A stretch of 64,000 bases of DNA from NCBI GenBank assembly GCA_016213105.1, contig JACRBN010000020.1, positions 151,014 to 215,013 of the forward strand. The letters run 5' to 3'. The notes below the pieces were generated by a model. That model made no database searches. It worked only from the letters and a program-made list of their open reading frames with translations, and was not told where the DNA came from. Position 1 is the first letter of the stretch; the number at the start of each line of letters is the position of its first letter. This DNA is from Chloroflexota bacterium (GTDB lineage Bacteria > Chloroflexota > Anaerolineae > Anaerolineales > Villigracilaceae). Positions 52,629-61,295 of this stretch are shown one piece after another. The position numbers and the translations under genes are program-made.

Positions 52629-54176
52629 ATGGCCGCGTTATACTTCCTGTTCGCCGCCGCTGTTGTTGCCTGGGCAACCCTGACCATTTGGAAACGAAGA
52701 GATGCACTGGGGGGTAGGGTGCTTTTCTGGTCAATGGTCGCCATTCAGGTCTGGACCACCACGGCAGCCGCCGAGGCCGCCGTACCGTCCCTTTCAGCCA
52801 AGATCCTTTGGTCGAAAATTCAATACCTGGGGGGAGTCAGCGCCGGGCCGTTACTGCTGGTATTCACCCTGCTGTATACGCATCGTAAATACCTGCTCAC
52901 CCGTCGCAATGTGATACTACTTTCGATTACACCAATCCTGATTCTCTTACTGACCTGGACGAATGAATTTCATAACCTGATTTGGGCGGGATACGAGCCG
53001 TATTTCTATTTGAACTCTGTGCTGTACGTTTATCGATACGGACCCATGTTTTGGGTGCATGCCGCATATGCCTACACCTGCAGCGGGATTGCGGCCTTCA
53101 TTTTGATCCAGGAGTATGTGCGCGCCTCCCCCACCTACCGACGGCAATACGGGGCCTTCATCCTGGCGACCCTCGCGCCAGTCGCCGGAAGTTTATTGTA
53201 CCTCCTGGGTTGGAATCCCATGCCCGGGCTGGATTTGGCGGCCCTCTCCTTTGCGGCCACCGGGGTGCTCATCGCCTACGGCACGCAGGTCTACGGCTTG
53301 ATGGAGTTGGTGCCCATCGCCCGTCACACTCTGGTGGATGTGCTGGAAGATGGCGTGATCGTCATCGACCTGCGCAACCGCATCGTGGATATGAATCGCG
53401 CCGTGCTGAACATGTTCGAAATCAAGGATGCGCCCATCGGCCAGGACGTTTTCATGACCTTTCACCAATATCCGCTGCTGGCGGCCACGCTCCTGCAAAA
53501 ACCCCCCGCCCCCATGGAAGTCACCCTGCCGGGGGATCCCAGCCATCACCTGGATGTGCGTTTGACGGAGGTGCTCGGGGACGGTGGGCAGACCGAGGGT
53601 CACATCGCGGTGCTGCGCGACATCACCGACCGCAAGAAGATCGAGGCGGCCCTGGAGGAAAAACGCGAGCAGATGGAGCAGATGGCCATCACCGATGACC
53701 TGACCGGGCTATACAACCGCCGCCACCTGGACAAGGTGATCGAACGCGAATTCCGCCGCTGCGAACGCTACAACGTGGAATTGTCCGTGGCTATCTTCGA
53801 CATCGACGATTTCAAGCAGATCAATGACGGTTTTGGCCATCCCTGCGGCGACGAGGCTCTACGCACCGTGGCCAATGCCATCCTCAACAACACCCGCTCC
53901 ACCGACATCACCGCCCGCATGGGCGGCGACGAGTTCATCATCATCTTCCCGCACACCACCGTCGACGACGCCTGGATGATCATGGAGCGCCTGAGAAGAT
54001 ACCTGAGCGAGATCGATTACGTGTGCGGTCACATGTCTCTCTCCATCAGCGGGGGCGTCATGGAATGGAGGAAAGGCATCAGTTCGGTGGAGACCATCCG
54101 CCGCGTGGATCACCTGCTGTACGAAGCCAAGCGCCTCGGCAAGAATCGCATCATCAAAAGCTCCGAATTCGTCTGA
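52629..54176 (+). CDS. Membrane diguanylate cyclase (7TM sensor - PAS - GGDEF)
   Basis: 515 residues. Seven or eight N-terminal membrane segments (to about 235) of the histidine-kinase N-terminal 7TM type, a PAS domain (LEDGVIVIDLRNRIVDMNRA, about 240-345), a short coiled linker, and a GGDEF domain with ITDDLTGLYNRRHLDKVIE and the active site MGGDEF (432-436). The inhibitory I-site R423-S-T-D426 is kept, so product feedback is expected. It makes cyclic di-GMP in response to an unknown membrane signal. A terminator follows. Confidence 0.92.
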   Translation: MAALYFLFAAAVVAWATLTIWKRRDALGGRVLFWSMVAIQVWTTTAAAEAAVPSLSAKILWSKIQYLGGVSAGPLLLVFTLLYTHRKYLLTRRNVILLSITPILILLLTWTNEFHNLIWAGYEPYFYLNSVLYVYRYGPMFWVHAAYAYTCSGIAAFILIQEYVRASPTYRRQYGAFILATLAPVAGSLLYLLGWNPMPGLDLAALSFAATGVLIAYGTQVYGLMELVPIARHTLVDVLEDGVIVIDLRNRIVDMNRAVLNMFEIKDAPIGQDVFMTFHQYPLLAATLLQKPPAPMEVTLPGDPSHHLDVRLTEVLGDGGQTEGHIAVLRDITDRKKIEAALEEKREQMEQMAITDDLTGLYNRRHLDKVIEREFRRCERYNVELSVAIFDIDDFKQINDGFGHPCGDEALRTVANAILNNTRSTDITARMGGDEFIIIFPHTTVDDAWMIMERLRRYLSEIDYVCGHMSLSISGGVMEWRKGISSVETIRRVDHLLYEAKRLGKNRIIKSSEFV

Positions 54177-54204
54177 CCCCCATTTGCTATACTTGTGGCA
54201 TCTG

Positions 54205-54240
54205 CGCACGAAGAGTTGATCTTCGTGCGTTTCATTTTGT
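54205..54240 (+). terminator. Terminator after the diguanylate cyclase gene
   Basis: CGCACGAAGA and TCTTCGTGCG pair across GTTGA, followed by TTTCATTTTGTT. Confidence 0.82.
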
Positions 54241-54342
54241 TACAGGCCTTTGTTATTCGCGCGGGACAGGCAAACGTGGAGGAGGAACCAGCCCTGGCAG
54301 TAGTAGAAGCGAAGCGGCCCACAGCATGTCTGCGCGGTTCGG

Positions 54343-55575
54343 TCATGCCACGTGAATGGCCGCCAGCGTGACGTCGTCGTCCTGGCTGGCGCCGCCTTGA
54401 TGGGCCAGCAGGGTCTCCAATAAATGGTCACACACCTGCTGGGCGGAGAGGCCTGCCAATCCCGACAGCGTGGACTTGATGCGCTCGAGGCCAAAGGCTT
54501 CCCCCTCGGGGTTGCGGCAGTCGGTCATGCCATCGGTGAAGAGCACCAGCGTGCTGCCACGCGGCAGGGTCAGGCCGCGCTCGTCGATCTTGATGGTTTC
54601 CCACATGCCCAGCGACATGCCAGGCCCATGCGGCAGGCGCTCCACACTGCCATCGCTGCGCAGCAGGAGCGGAGGTTCGTGCCCCGCGCGCGCAAACGAA
54701 AACTCGCCCGTGCGGTCGTCGAGCAGGCCATACAGGGCCGTCACAAATTGGGTGGATTTTTGCAGGCGGGTGATGTGCGCATTGACCAGGCGCATCACCT
54801 GCCCGGGACTCATGCCCGTGTCGGCTTCGGCCATGATCAGGGCGTGGGCGCGCGCCATGAACAGAGCGGCTGGCACCCCCTTGTCCGAAACGTCGCCGAT
54901 CAGCACGCCCATGAGGTGGTCGGCAACGGAAAAGACATCGTAGAAATCGCCGCCCACCTGGCGGGCGGGCAGGATGCAGGCGCCGAAATCGAAACCCGGC
55001 AGATTAGGCAGGGCATCGGGCAGAATGCTGAGCTGGATCTCGGCCGCCACCTGCAATTCACGCTCCAGGCGTTCCTTTTCCACCAGTTGACCCTGGGCGG
55101 CCTTCAATTCGTCATAGGCCTGCTGCAATTGTTTGTTCTTTTCGGTCAGATCGTTGAAGGTCGCGGTATTGGTCGCATCCAGGCGGCGACTGAGAACGTT
55201 CAACATCGCCGAAGACAAAACAGGGAAGCGGGAGGTCAGATCCAAGAACTGGGTGCGGCTGAGAGAGAGCAGCACGGACGGCGTTCCCGCGCGCACGCTG
55301 GCGGTACGGTGCCCGCCCGGCAGGATCAATCCCATTTCGCCGAAATATTCGCCCTCCCGCAGCACATTCAGCATCAATTCATCCGGTTGGTCCGCGCCGA
55401 GGAGAACCTGCAATTCGCCCTTGGCCACCACGTACAGATCATCGCCCGGCTCCCCTTCGCGGAAGAGCATCTCCCCCGCCTGAAGTTCCCTGACGTTGAG
55501 CACGGAGACGATTCTTTCGAGTTCGTCGGAGGGCAGGTCCGAAAACAAGGAGATGCGGGCGAGGATATTTTTCAT
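54343..55575 (-). CDS. Cyclic-nucleotide-binding PP2C/SpoIIE phosphatase
   Basis: 410 residues. The N-terminal ~130 form a cNMP-binding (CAP-type) domain: LQAGEMLFREGEPGDDLYVV, GEYFGEMGLI and HRTASVRAGTPS. A coiled-coil (NKQLQQAYDELKAAQGQLVE) leads into a PP2C/RsbU phosphatase: LQVAAEIQLSILPDALPNL, PARQVGGDFYDVF (metal Asp), VLIGDVSDKGVPAALFMA and LFTDGMTDCRN with QDDDVTLAAIHV at the end. The phosphatase should act on an anti-sigma-factor antagonist; a STAS-like gene lies 1.3 kb away. Confidence 0.92.
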   Translation of the reverse strand: MKNILARISLFSDLPSDELERIVSVLNVRELQAGEMLFREGEPGDDLYVVAKGELQVLLGADQPDELMLNVLREGEYFGEMGLILPGGHRTASVRAGTPSVLLSLSRTQFLDLTSRFPVLSSAMLNVLSRRLDATNTATFNDLTEKNKQLQQAYDELKAAQGQLVEKERLERELQVAAEIQLSILPDALPNLPGFDFGACILPARQVGGDFYDVFSVADHLMGVLIGDVSDKGVPAALFMARAHALIMAEADTGMSPGQVMRLVNAHITRLQKSTQFVTALYGLLDDRTGEFSFARAGHEPPLLLRSDGSVERLPHGPGMSLGMWETIKIDERGLTLPRGSTLVLFTDGMTDCRNPEGEAFGLERIKSTLSGLAGLSAQQVCDHLLETLLAHQGGASQDDDVTLAAIHVA

Positions 55576-55596
55576 GGGCTTGGTTTCCTTAAGCGG

Positions 55597-56238
55597 CTAA
55601 CTGCGCAAATCCATCACTTCCTTGCCGGCCAGCTTGTCCTGGATGCGCTGCACGACGGTTTCCAGGTGGCCCGACTGATGGACAAAGTCCAGGTCGTCGG
55701 TGCGGATGGTCAGCACGGGACACAGGTCGAAGGCGTTCAGCCACTCATCGTAAAAGGAGTCGAGCAGGGCCAGGTAATCCGGGGAAATGCCCGTCTCCAT
55801 ATTGCGGGCGCGGCGGCGGATGCGATCCATCAACACATTGACCGGCGCCTTGAGGTAGATCAACAGGTCGGGGCGCGGCAAGCCCTCCACCACCTGGTCG
55901 AACAGGCGGCGATAGGCCAGATAATCACGCTCGGCCAGGTTGCCCATGTGGTGCAGGGCGCGCGCGAAGATGTGCGCGTCCTCATAGATACTGCGGTCGA
56001 GGATGGAGGAACGCGCATCCCGCGAAGCCTCCAGGTATTGCTCGGCGCGATGGCCGAGGACGAAGATTTGCAAGTGAAACGCCCAGGCGTGCATGTCGGT
56101 ATAGAAATCGGACAGATACGGATTGTCCATGACCGATTCATATCCCGTCCACCAGCCGAGGCGGGCGCCGATGCGCTCCGTCAGCGAGGTCTTGCCTGCG
56201 CCGATATTGCCTGCCACCAAAACCAGGTGTTTTGCCAT
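55597..56238 (-). CDS. Deoxynucleoside kinase (dAK/dGK type)
   Basis: 213 residues. P-loop GNIGAGKTS (10-18), the DRS-type catalytic motif ILDRSIYEDAHIFARAL, and the lid RIRRRARNMETGI. It phosphorylates deoxynucleosides in the salvage pathway. Separate transcription is likely; TATACT with GAGGTT lies before the ATG. It stands 22 nt before the PP2C gene on the same strand, which may share its transcript. Confidence 0.9.
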   Translation of the reverse strand: MAKHLVLVAGNIGAGKTSLTERIGARLGWWTGYESVMDNPYLSDFYTDMHAWAFHLQIFVLGHRAEQYLEASRDARSSILDRSIYEDAHIFARALHHMGNLAERDYLAYRRLFDQVVEGLPRPDLLIYLKAPVNVLMDRIRRRARNMETGISPDYLALLDSFYDEWLNAFDLCPVLTIRTDDLDFVHQSGHLETVVQRIQDKLAGKEVMDLRS

Positions 56239-56413
56239 GTTGAAACCTCAGAAATTGTTTCGATAAGTATAGCAGAAAAGCCACCAAATAGCTCCTCTTC
56301 GATCCGCCTGCCAAAGGATGAGCCAGGCCCCGGGAGAAGGACAACAGCTTGCATAAATTCTCAATTTATCTTGCTCTCGACGGGGAGCACTTATACAAGA
56401 GGTCTATTACAGG

Positions 56414-56419
56414 TATAAT
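56414..56419 (+). promoter_or_regulatory. TATAAT box upstream of the small membrane protein
   Basis: Consensus TATAAT 28 nt before ATG 56448, with AAGGA in between, a conventional leadered transcript. Confidence 0.5.
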
Positions 56420-56447
56420 TTGGGCACTTCATTCAAGGATGCGAACA

Positions 56448-56858
56448 ATGTTAAAAATACGAGATGCTTCCGGCTGGACCATTTTCATCTTTGGCGCGCT
56501 GGCGCTTTTGCTCGGACTGGTCGGCTTGATTCGCCCCGAGATTCTGCTCTCCCTGCTCGGCTTCACCGTGATCGACCGCGCCGCGCGCGTCAGCGGCGAT
56601 TACACCCTGGTCTTTATGACGGCTTCGTCCATGGCCTCTTTCAATATGGGCGTGTATTACATCCTGGCGGCCTTGAACAATGTCAAGATCTTCTACCGCT
56701 GGACGGTGCCCTTCCGCGTCCTGACCCTGACGGTCTTCACCATAGTGGTGATGGCGGGGCTGGCCCCCACCCGCTTCCTGGGCGTGGGCATCTGGGAGGG
56801 CTTGGGCGCCGCCGCGACCGGTCTGGCGCTGCGACTCGAACGGCGCATAAGGAGATGA
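56448..56858 (+). CDS. Small four-segment membrane protein
   Basis: 136 residues with four hydrophobic segments (about 8-30, 44-68, 78-98 and 105-125) and a basic tail. No family recognised; FRVLTLTVFTIVVMAGLAPT near the end has no motif I know. ATG 56448 is 8 nt after AAGGA and is preferred to ATG 56439. The STAS-like gene follows 4 nt later, so the two are cotranscribed. Confidence 0.7.
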   Translation: MLKIRDASGWTIFIFGALALLLGLVGLIRPEILLSLLGFTVIDRAARVSGDYTLVFMTASSMASFNMGVYYILAALNNVKIFYRWTVPFRVLTLTVFTIVVMAGLAPTRFLGVGIWEGLGAAATGLALRLERRIRR

Positions 56859-56862
56859 TTCC

Positions 56863-57225
56863 ATGAAATCGACCTGGCAGGAATACAAGGGCAGGAAAAT
56901 CTTTTACCAGAACTTCTCGGGGCTGTACTATAACAGCGCGGCGGTCATCGCCGAATTGAACGAGGTGCAGGAGATCGTGACCGGGCAGCCGAAGGATTCG
57001 GTGCTGGTCCTGACCGATCTGCGCGATACCCAAGTCGGCGGCGACGTGCTCTCGGCCATGAACGCCGCCTCGGCCCGCACCAAGGACTTCGTCCACAAAA
57101 CGGCCGTGCTGGGCGTGACAGGCGTCAAGCGCACCCTGGGCGACATGCTCTCGCGCCTGACGGGCCAGCCGCTGATGTATTTCGACAACGAGATCGAAGC
57201 CAGGGAGTGGCTGGTGAAGGAATAA
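56863..57225 (+). CDS. STAS/SpoIIAA-like protein
   Basis: 120 residues that fit the SpoIIAA-like STAS fold (YKGRKIFYQNFSGLYYNSAA; SVLVLTDLRDTQVGGDVLSA; HKTAVLGVTGVKRTLGDML). The phosphorylated Ser of classical anti-sigma-factor antagonists is not evident, so it may be a non-signalling member. Placed near the PP2C phosphatase, it could be a partner in a switch, which is inference. AAGGAG 8 nt before the ATG; bidirectional terminator after it. Confidence 0.75.
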   Translation: MKSTWQEYKGRKIFYQNFSGLYYNSAAVIAELNEVQEIVTGQPKDSVLVLTDLRDTQVGGDVLSAMNAASARTKDFVHKTAVLGVTGVKRTLGDMLSRLTGQPLMYFDNEIEAREWLVKE

Positions 57226-57272
57226 TCTGTATGAGAGTCCGCAAGTTCTACATGCGGATTTTGCCATACCGA

Positions 57273-57303
57273 AAAAAAGTCACGCCTGAAGCGTGACTTT
57301 TTT
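57273..57303. terminator. Bidirectional terminator
   Basis: AAAAAAGTCACGC and GCGTGACTTTTTT pair across CTGAA, between convergent genes. Confidence 0.93.
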
Positions 57304-57329
57304 GACGAATCGCATCACGCCACAGGGGG

Positions 57330-58130
57330 CTAGAACACTTCCAGCGTCCCGCGCCGCTTGGCCTCGAATTCGAACCACGAGAACAGGAAATAACCGATCA
57401 GGCCATAGACCAGGCCGACACCCAGTTCCGCCCACAATAGCGGAGCCACGTCCGCCAGGGGGGCGCCTGCCACCAGGGAACGCGCGGCGGCGATCCCGCG
57501 CGTGAGCGGCAGGGCGTACGAGACGACTTGCATCCAGTTGGGCAGGTCGGCCAGCGGCACGTTGGCGCCCGAGAAGATCAGCAGCAGGAAATACACGAAG
57601 TTATTCACGAACATCACGTTGACCGTGATCAGGCTCAGGCAGCCCATCAGCAGGCCCAGGCCGCAGGTGCTGAGGGTGGTCACGGCGATGGTCAGGCCCA
57701 GCGCCGCGAGGTTGGTATGCGACAGATCCAGGCCGAGCAGGATCACGCCCCAGCCGAAGGCGATCACCACGCCCAGCATCCCATCCAGGACGTGCATGAA
57801 GGCGCGCCCGAAAAAGGTCACCAGGCGGTTGGCGGGCGTGCCGAACAGGTACGGCAGGGTGCCCGTCTCGCGCTCGCCGCCCACGCTCATGGTCACGCCA
57901 AAGATGCCGCTGACCGCCGTGATCTGGATGGCATTGCCGATGATGTAGAAGCCCGCGTTGGCGGCGCTGGTGGCAAAGGTGCCCAGGAAAACGAAGAAGA
58001 ACATCTGCGCCAGCGGCATGAAAACCTTGGAGGCCACATACTGTGCGGGCCGCAGCCAGTGGAAGAGCGCGCGGTACGAGAGCAGGGTCCCGTCCCAGAA
58101 CAGGCGCAGGTTGTTGGTGAAGATGCGCAT
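57330..58130 (-). CDS. ABC-2 type transporter permease (second subunit)
   Basis: 266 residues with six membrane segments of the ABC-2 permease type (MSVGGERETGTLPYLFGTPA near the cytoplasmic loop). It pairs with the permease at 58134 and the ATPase at 58928. GGAG lies 6 nt before the ATG and overlaps the preceding stop, so the three genes form one operon. Substrate unknown: drug, lipid or polymer export. Confidence 0.88.
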   Translation of the reverse strand: MRIFTNNLRLFWDGTLLSYRALFHWLRPAQYVASKVFMPLAQMFFFVFLGTFATSAANAGFYIIGNAIQITAVSGIFGVTMSVGGERETGTLPYLFGTPANRLVTFFGRAFMHVLDGMLGVVIAFGWGVILLGLDLSHTNLAALGLTIAVTTLSTCGLGLLMGCLSLITVNVMFVNNFVYFLLLIFSGANVPLADLPNWMQVVSYALPLTRGIAAARSLVAGAPLADVAPLLWAELGVGLVYGLIGYFLFSWFEFEAKRRGTLEVF

Positions 58131-58133
58131 GGC

Positions 58134-58931
58134 CTACTCCATTCCCAGGGTGGCGTCGGCGCGCGCCTTGTAGAGCATCAGCTTGAACAGACGCGAGGCG
58201 ATCAGCAGGTCGATGACCGAGAACACGAACATCATGCCCCAGGCGAAGAAAATCTCATTCGGCGGCGTACCGGGCGTGGTGGTCCCATGCAGGGCCACCG
58301 CCGCCCAATACGGCGGGAGCAGGTACGAGATGGGCGTCGTCCAGCCGGGCAGCAGCGCGATCGGAAACAGGAATCCGCACAGCAGGTAGACGGGGAATTC
58401 CATCGCGTTCTGCCAGTGGCGCACGCCCGGGTTCATCACGAACACGGGCGCGATGATCAGCCCGAAACTGATGAAGGCAAAGATGCTGATGAAAATGGAC
58501 AGCGCGAAATACAGCGGCTGGGAAATCGTCAGGTCGTAGCCGAAGAGGAAGGCCGCCACAAAGTAGCCCAATACCATCGAAGACAGGGATTGGATCACAT
58601 TGGCCAGGTTCTTGCCGAAGACGATCACCTCGAAGGGCGTGGGCAGGGCCACCAGCGACTCGAGCGTGCCGCTCCAGCGCTCGGCGTTGATGCTGTTGCC
58701 CGAGATGAACAGCAGGCTCGACCACAACCCCGTCAGGCCCGAGCCGACCACCACGAAAATGGCGTACTCGGGTCCCTTGCCCTTCAGCATCCACAGCGCC
58801 AGCAGGGCGATGATGATCGGCTGGAACAGCACCGTGAAAATAATGAAGCCATCCATCAATTGCTGGCGGATGGTCATCTCGGCCACGACCAGGATCGTGC
58901 GCCAGTACTTGAGCAGCAGTCTGGCGTTCAT
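58134..58931 (-). CDS. ABC-2 type transporter permease (first subunit)
   Basis: 265 residues with six membrane segments and the ABC-2 marker INAERWSGTLESLVALPTPF before the second segment. Its ATG overlaps the ATPase stop (ATGA), a sign of coupled translation. The two permeases probably make a heterodimer. Confidence 0.88.
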   Translation of the reverse strand: MNARLLLKYWRTILVVAEMTIRQQLMDGFIIFTVLFQPIIIALLALWMLKGKGPEYAIFVVVGSGLTGLWSSLLFISGNSINAERWSGTLESLVALPTPFEVIVFGKNLANVIQSLSSMVLGYFVAAFLFGYDLTISQPLYFALSIFISIFAFISFGLIIAPVFVMNPGVRHWQNAMEFPVYLLCGFLFPIALLPGWTTPISYLLPPYWAAVALHGTTTPGTPPNEIFFAWGMMFVFSVIDLLIASRLFKLMLYKARADATLGME

Positions 58932-59899
58932 ACCGCGCCTCCCACCAGGCGGATATAGGCATCCTCCAGGGTCGGCTCGCGCACGATGACCCGCCCCAGG
59001 CGCTGACCGTCGAGCGCCGCCAGGATGTCGGGCACGGCCTCGGCCCCGCGTTTGGTCTGCACCAAGAGCAGTTGATGTTTCTCGGTCTCCTCCACCGACA
59101 GCGCATCGACGAACGGCAGCGCGCGCAGGCCGCCGATGATGGCCTCGGACGCGCCGAAAGTTTCCACCTCCACCACCGACAGGTCGGCCACGTGCTGTTT
59201 CAAGCCGCCCGGGGTGTCGAGGGCAATGATCCGCCCGTGATCGATGACGGCAATGCGGTCGCACAGCGCGTCGGCTTCGAACATGTAATGCGTGGTCAGC
59301 AGGATGCTCTTCTTCTCGGATTGCAGGTCGAGGATCACCTGGCGGAAGTCGCGCGCGCCGACCGGGTCGAGGCCGATGGTCGGCTCGTCCAGGAAGAGCA
59401 CGTCGGGGTCGTGCAGCAGGGTGCGCGCCACGTGCAGGCGCTGTTTCATGCCGCGCGAGTAGCCGCCCACGAACTCGTCGCCGCGGCCCTTCAACCCGAC
59501 CATTTCCAGCAGGTATGGAATGCGCTTCTTCGACACGTCTGGATCGATGCCGTACAGGCTGGCGAAATAGCGCAGGTTGTCGATGCCCGTCAGCCGCCAG
59601 TACAGCCCGCGCTCGCCGCCGAAGATGAAGCCGATGCGCCTGCGCACCTCGTCGGCCTGCTTGACCACGTCGAAGCCCTTGACGGAAGCGGAACCTGCGC
59701 TCGGGATCAGCAGGGTGGCGAGCATCTTGACGGTGGTGGTCTTGCCCGCGCCGTTCGGGCCGAGCAGCCCGAACAACTCCCCCTCCTGGATCTCCAGGGA
59801 GACATCCTCCACGGCGCGCACTTCCCTGGCCGTGCGTTTGATCACGCCGGTATGCGTCTTGAAAATACGCTGAAGTTGTTTGATCTCGATCGCGTTCAT
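58928..59899 (-). CDS. ABC-2 type transporter ATP-binding protein
   Basis: 323 residues. Walker A GPNGAGKTTTVKM, Q-loop area RIGFIFGGERGLYW, signature YSRGMKQRLHVARTLL (the LSGGQ equivalent), Walker B VLFLDEPTIGLDP and H-loop LLTTHYMFEADAL are present, plus the extended C-terminal part of drug/lipid exporters. First gene of the operon; GAGGTG precedes the ATG. Confidence 0.93.
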   Translation of the reverse strand: MNAIEIKQLQRIFKTHTGVIKRTAREVRAVEDVSLEIQEGELFGLLGPNGAGKTTTVKMLATLLIPSAGSASVKGFDVVKQADEVRRRIGFIFGGERGLYWRLTGIDNLRYFASLYGIDPDVSKKRIPYLLEMVGLKGRGDEFVGGYSRGMKQRLHVARTLLHDPDVLFLDEPTIGLDPVGARDFRQVILDLQSEKKSILLTTHYMFEADALCDRIAVIDHGRIIALDTPGGLKQHVADLSVVEVETFGASEAIIGGLRALPFVDALSVEETEKHQLLLVQTKRGAEAVPDILAALDGQRLGRVIVREPTLEDAYIRLVGGAV

Positions 59900-60117
59900 T
59901 GCACCTCTTGAATAAAATGGGAACTTGCCCGGGGCGGAAAAGAGTCTATCACACCTTCAGCGCGCGCTTCCCCGATCGAGCGCTCCCACAGAGCGAAAAA
60001 CCGCTACAATGGAGATGCAGGATTGTAGGAGATTCGTCGTCTGGAGAAGTGAACACTTTCGGGTAAAATATCAGACTTGGCTAGAGGAGAATATCTGGCT
60101 ATGCGAAAGGAGATAAA

Positions 60118-60795
60118 ATGCGACATACCAAAATACTTGTGATTCTGACACTGCTGGGAGGGCTGCTGTTGAGCGCCTGCGGAAGCAGCAAGGCGGAGGA
60201 GACCCCCACCCAAAGCCTGGAGCAAATGCAAACCGCGGCGGTCGAGACCTTTGCGGCCATCCGCACCCAGACCGCCCAGGCCGTTCCCGCAACTGCGACC
60301 CCCACCATCACCAATACCCCGCTGCCCACCCTCACCCCCCTGCCGGCCCTGCCCCTCGGCACCCTGCCCACCAGCACCCCAACCATCGGCGGCGGGGCGA
60401 CCAACACCTGCAACCGCCTGCTGTACGTCTCGGATGTGACCATCCCTGACAACACGGTCGTCACGCCTGGACAAACTTTCACGAAGACCTGGCGCGTGCA
60501 AAACACCGGGACCTGCGCCTGGGCCGCGGGCTACAAATTCAGCCTGATCGGCGGCGACGCCCTGGGCGGAGCGACTCTCACCCTATCCACGGCCGTCAGC
60601 CCGGGCGCCCAATTCGACATCTCGATTGCCATGACCGCGCCCACCGCCAAGACCGGCACGCTCAAGGGCACCTGGCGCATGTCGGATGCCGCGGGCGCCT
60701 ACTTCGGGGATGCCCTGACCGTGGTGGTCGTGATCGGCGGCACCAGCACACCGACCCGCACACCCACCCCCACCCAACCGACAGCCTATCCGTAG
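60118..60795 (+). CDS. Lipoprotein with NBR1-Ig-like domain
   Basis: 225 residues. Lipoprotein signal LLGGLLLSACGSSK (lipid Cys at about 21), a Thr/Pro linker, then an Ig-like fold of the NBR1 central-domain type (QTFTKTWRVQNTGTCAWAAG; GTLKGTWRMSDAAGAYFGD). The domain is common in Chloroflexota surface lipoproteins; ligand unknown. AAAGGAG lies just before the ATG. A terminator follows directly. Confidence 0.88.
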   Translation: MRHTKILVILTLLGGLLLSACGSSKAEETPTQSLEQMQTAAVETFAAIRTQTAQAVPATATPTITNTPLPTLTPLPALPLGTLPTSTPTIGGGATNTCNRLLYVSDVTIPDNTVVTPGQTFTKTWRVQNTGTCAWAAGYKFSLIGGDALGGATLTLSTAVSPGAQFDISIAMTAPTAKTGTLKGTWRMSDAAGAYFGDALTVVVVIGGTSTPTRTPTPTQPTAYP

Positions 60796-60814
60796 GAAGC
60801 GCTGCCACTGAATC

Positions 60815-60852
60815 AAAAACAGCGGATGAGAGCGTCTCATCCGCTGTTTTTA
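60815..60852 (+). terminator. Intrinsic terminator
   Basis: ACAGCGGATGAGA and TCTCATCCGCTGT pair across GCG, then TTTTATTT. Confidence 0.95.
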
Positions 60853-60873
60853 TTTCACGTCATTGCGAGGGCT

Positions 60874-60921
60874 GGTGGTTGAGTAGCCGCGCTTTTGCTC
60901 TTTGCGGCGTATCGAAACCCC
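60874..60921. repeat. Dispersed repeat, copy 2
   Basis: Shares GGTGGTTGAGTAGC and CGTATCGAAACCCC with the copy at 40716-40757; the centre differs. Confidence 0.65.
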
Positions 60922-60953
60922 GCCCGAAGCAATCTCAAATTTATGGCTGGTCC

Positions 60954-61174
60954 GTTAAATGCTCCAGCCAGGGTGAGGGGGGCACCCTGGCTGGAGCAAC
61001 GTTATTTTCACACAAGTCCCTGATTTTAGCAAGGGTTTTAAGCGACCAATTGGGTGAATTTTCGAACCTCAGGCCTGTTAAATGCTTCAGCCAGGGTGAG
61101 GGGGGCACCCTGGCTGAAGCAACGTTATTTTCACACAAGCCCCTGATTTTAGCAAGGGTTTTAAGCGGCCAATT
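60954..61174. repeat. Two tandem 98-nt structured repeats
   Basis: Units at 60954-61051 and 61077-61174 differ at only four positions. Each holds a 15-bp hairpin (GCTCCAGCCAGGGTG, loop AGGGGGG, complement) and a conserved tail (AACGTTATTTTCACACAAG ... TTTTAAGC). Two of the four differences lie opposite each other in the stem (C-G in one copy, T-A in the other), so the structure is preserved. No gene is supported over it. Confidence 0.8.
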
Positions 61175-61295
61175 TTCGGGTTCGTCCGCGAACCGTTCGC
61201 AGGCCCTCAGGAATTTCTGGCGCGTGTTCGGCGCATGGATTATAATTTTGGAAACCACTCTACATTTGCCAGGCAGACATCCAAGAGGAGGCCAT

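Noticed and set aside
54424..58958. Long plus-strand frames over the PP2C, kinase and ABC-2 genes
   Set aside because: Antisense shadows of genes with all catalytic motifs intact.
59925..60116. Small ORF before the NBR1-Ig lipoprotein
   Set aside because: No ribosome-binding site or family, and the composition resembles non-coding DNA; the region more likely holds the promoter.
60954..61174. CRISPR array
   Set aside because: Only two long units with an internal hairpin and a short 25-nt interval; no array of unique spacers and no cas gene nearby.
60879..61295. Coding of the 5' extension of the lipoprotein frame at 61296
   Set aside because: The extension runs through two structured repeats, and a strong Shine-Dalgarno plus lipoprotein signal mark the start at 61296.
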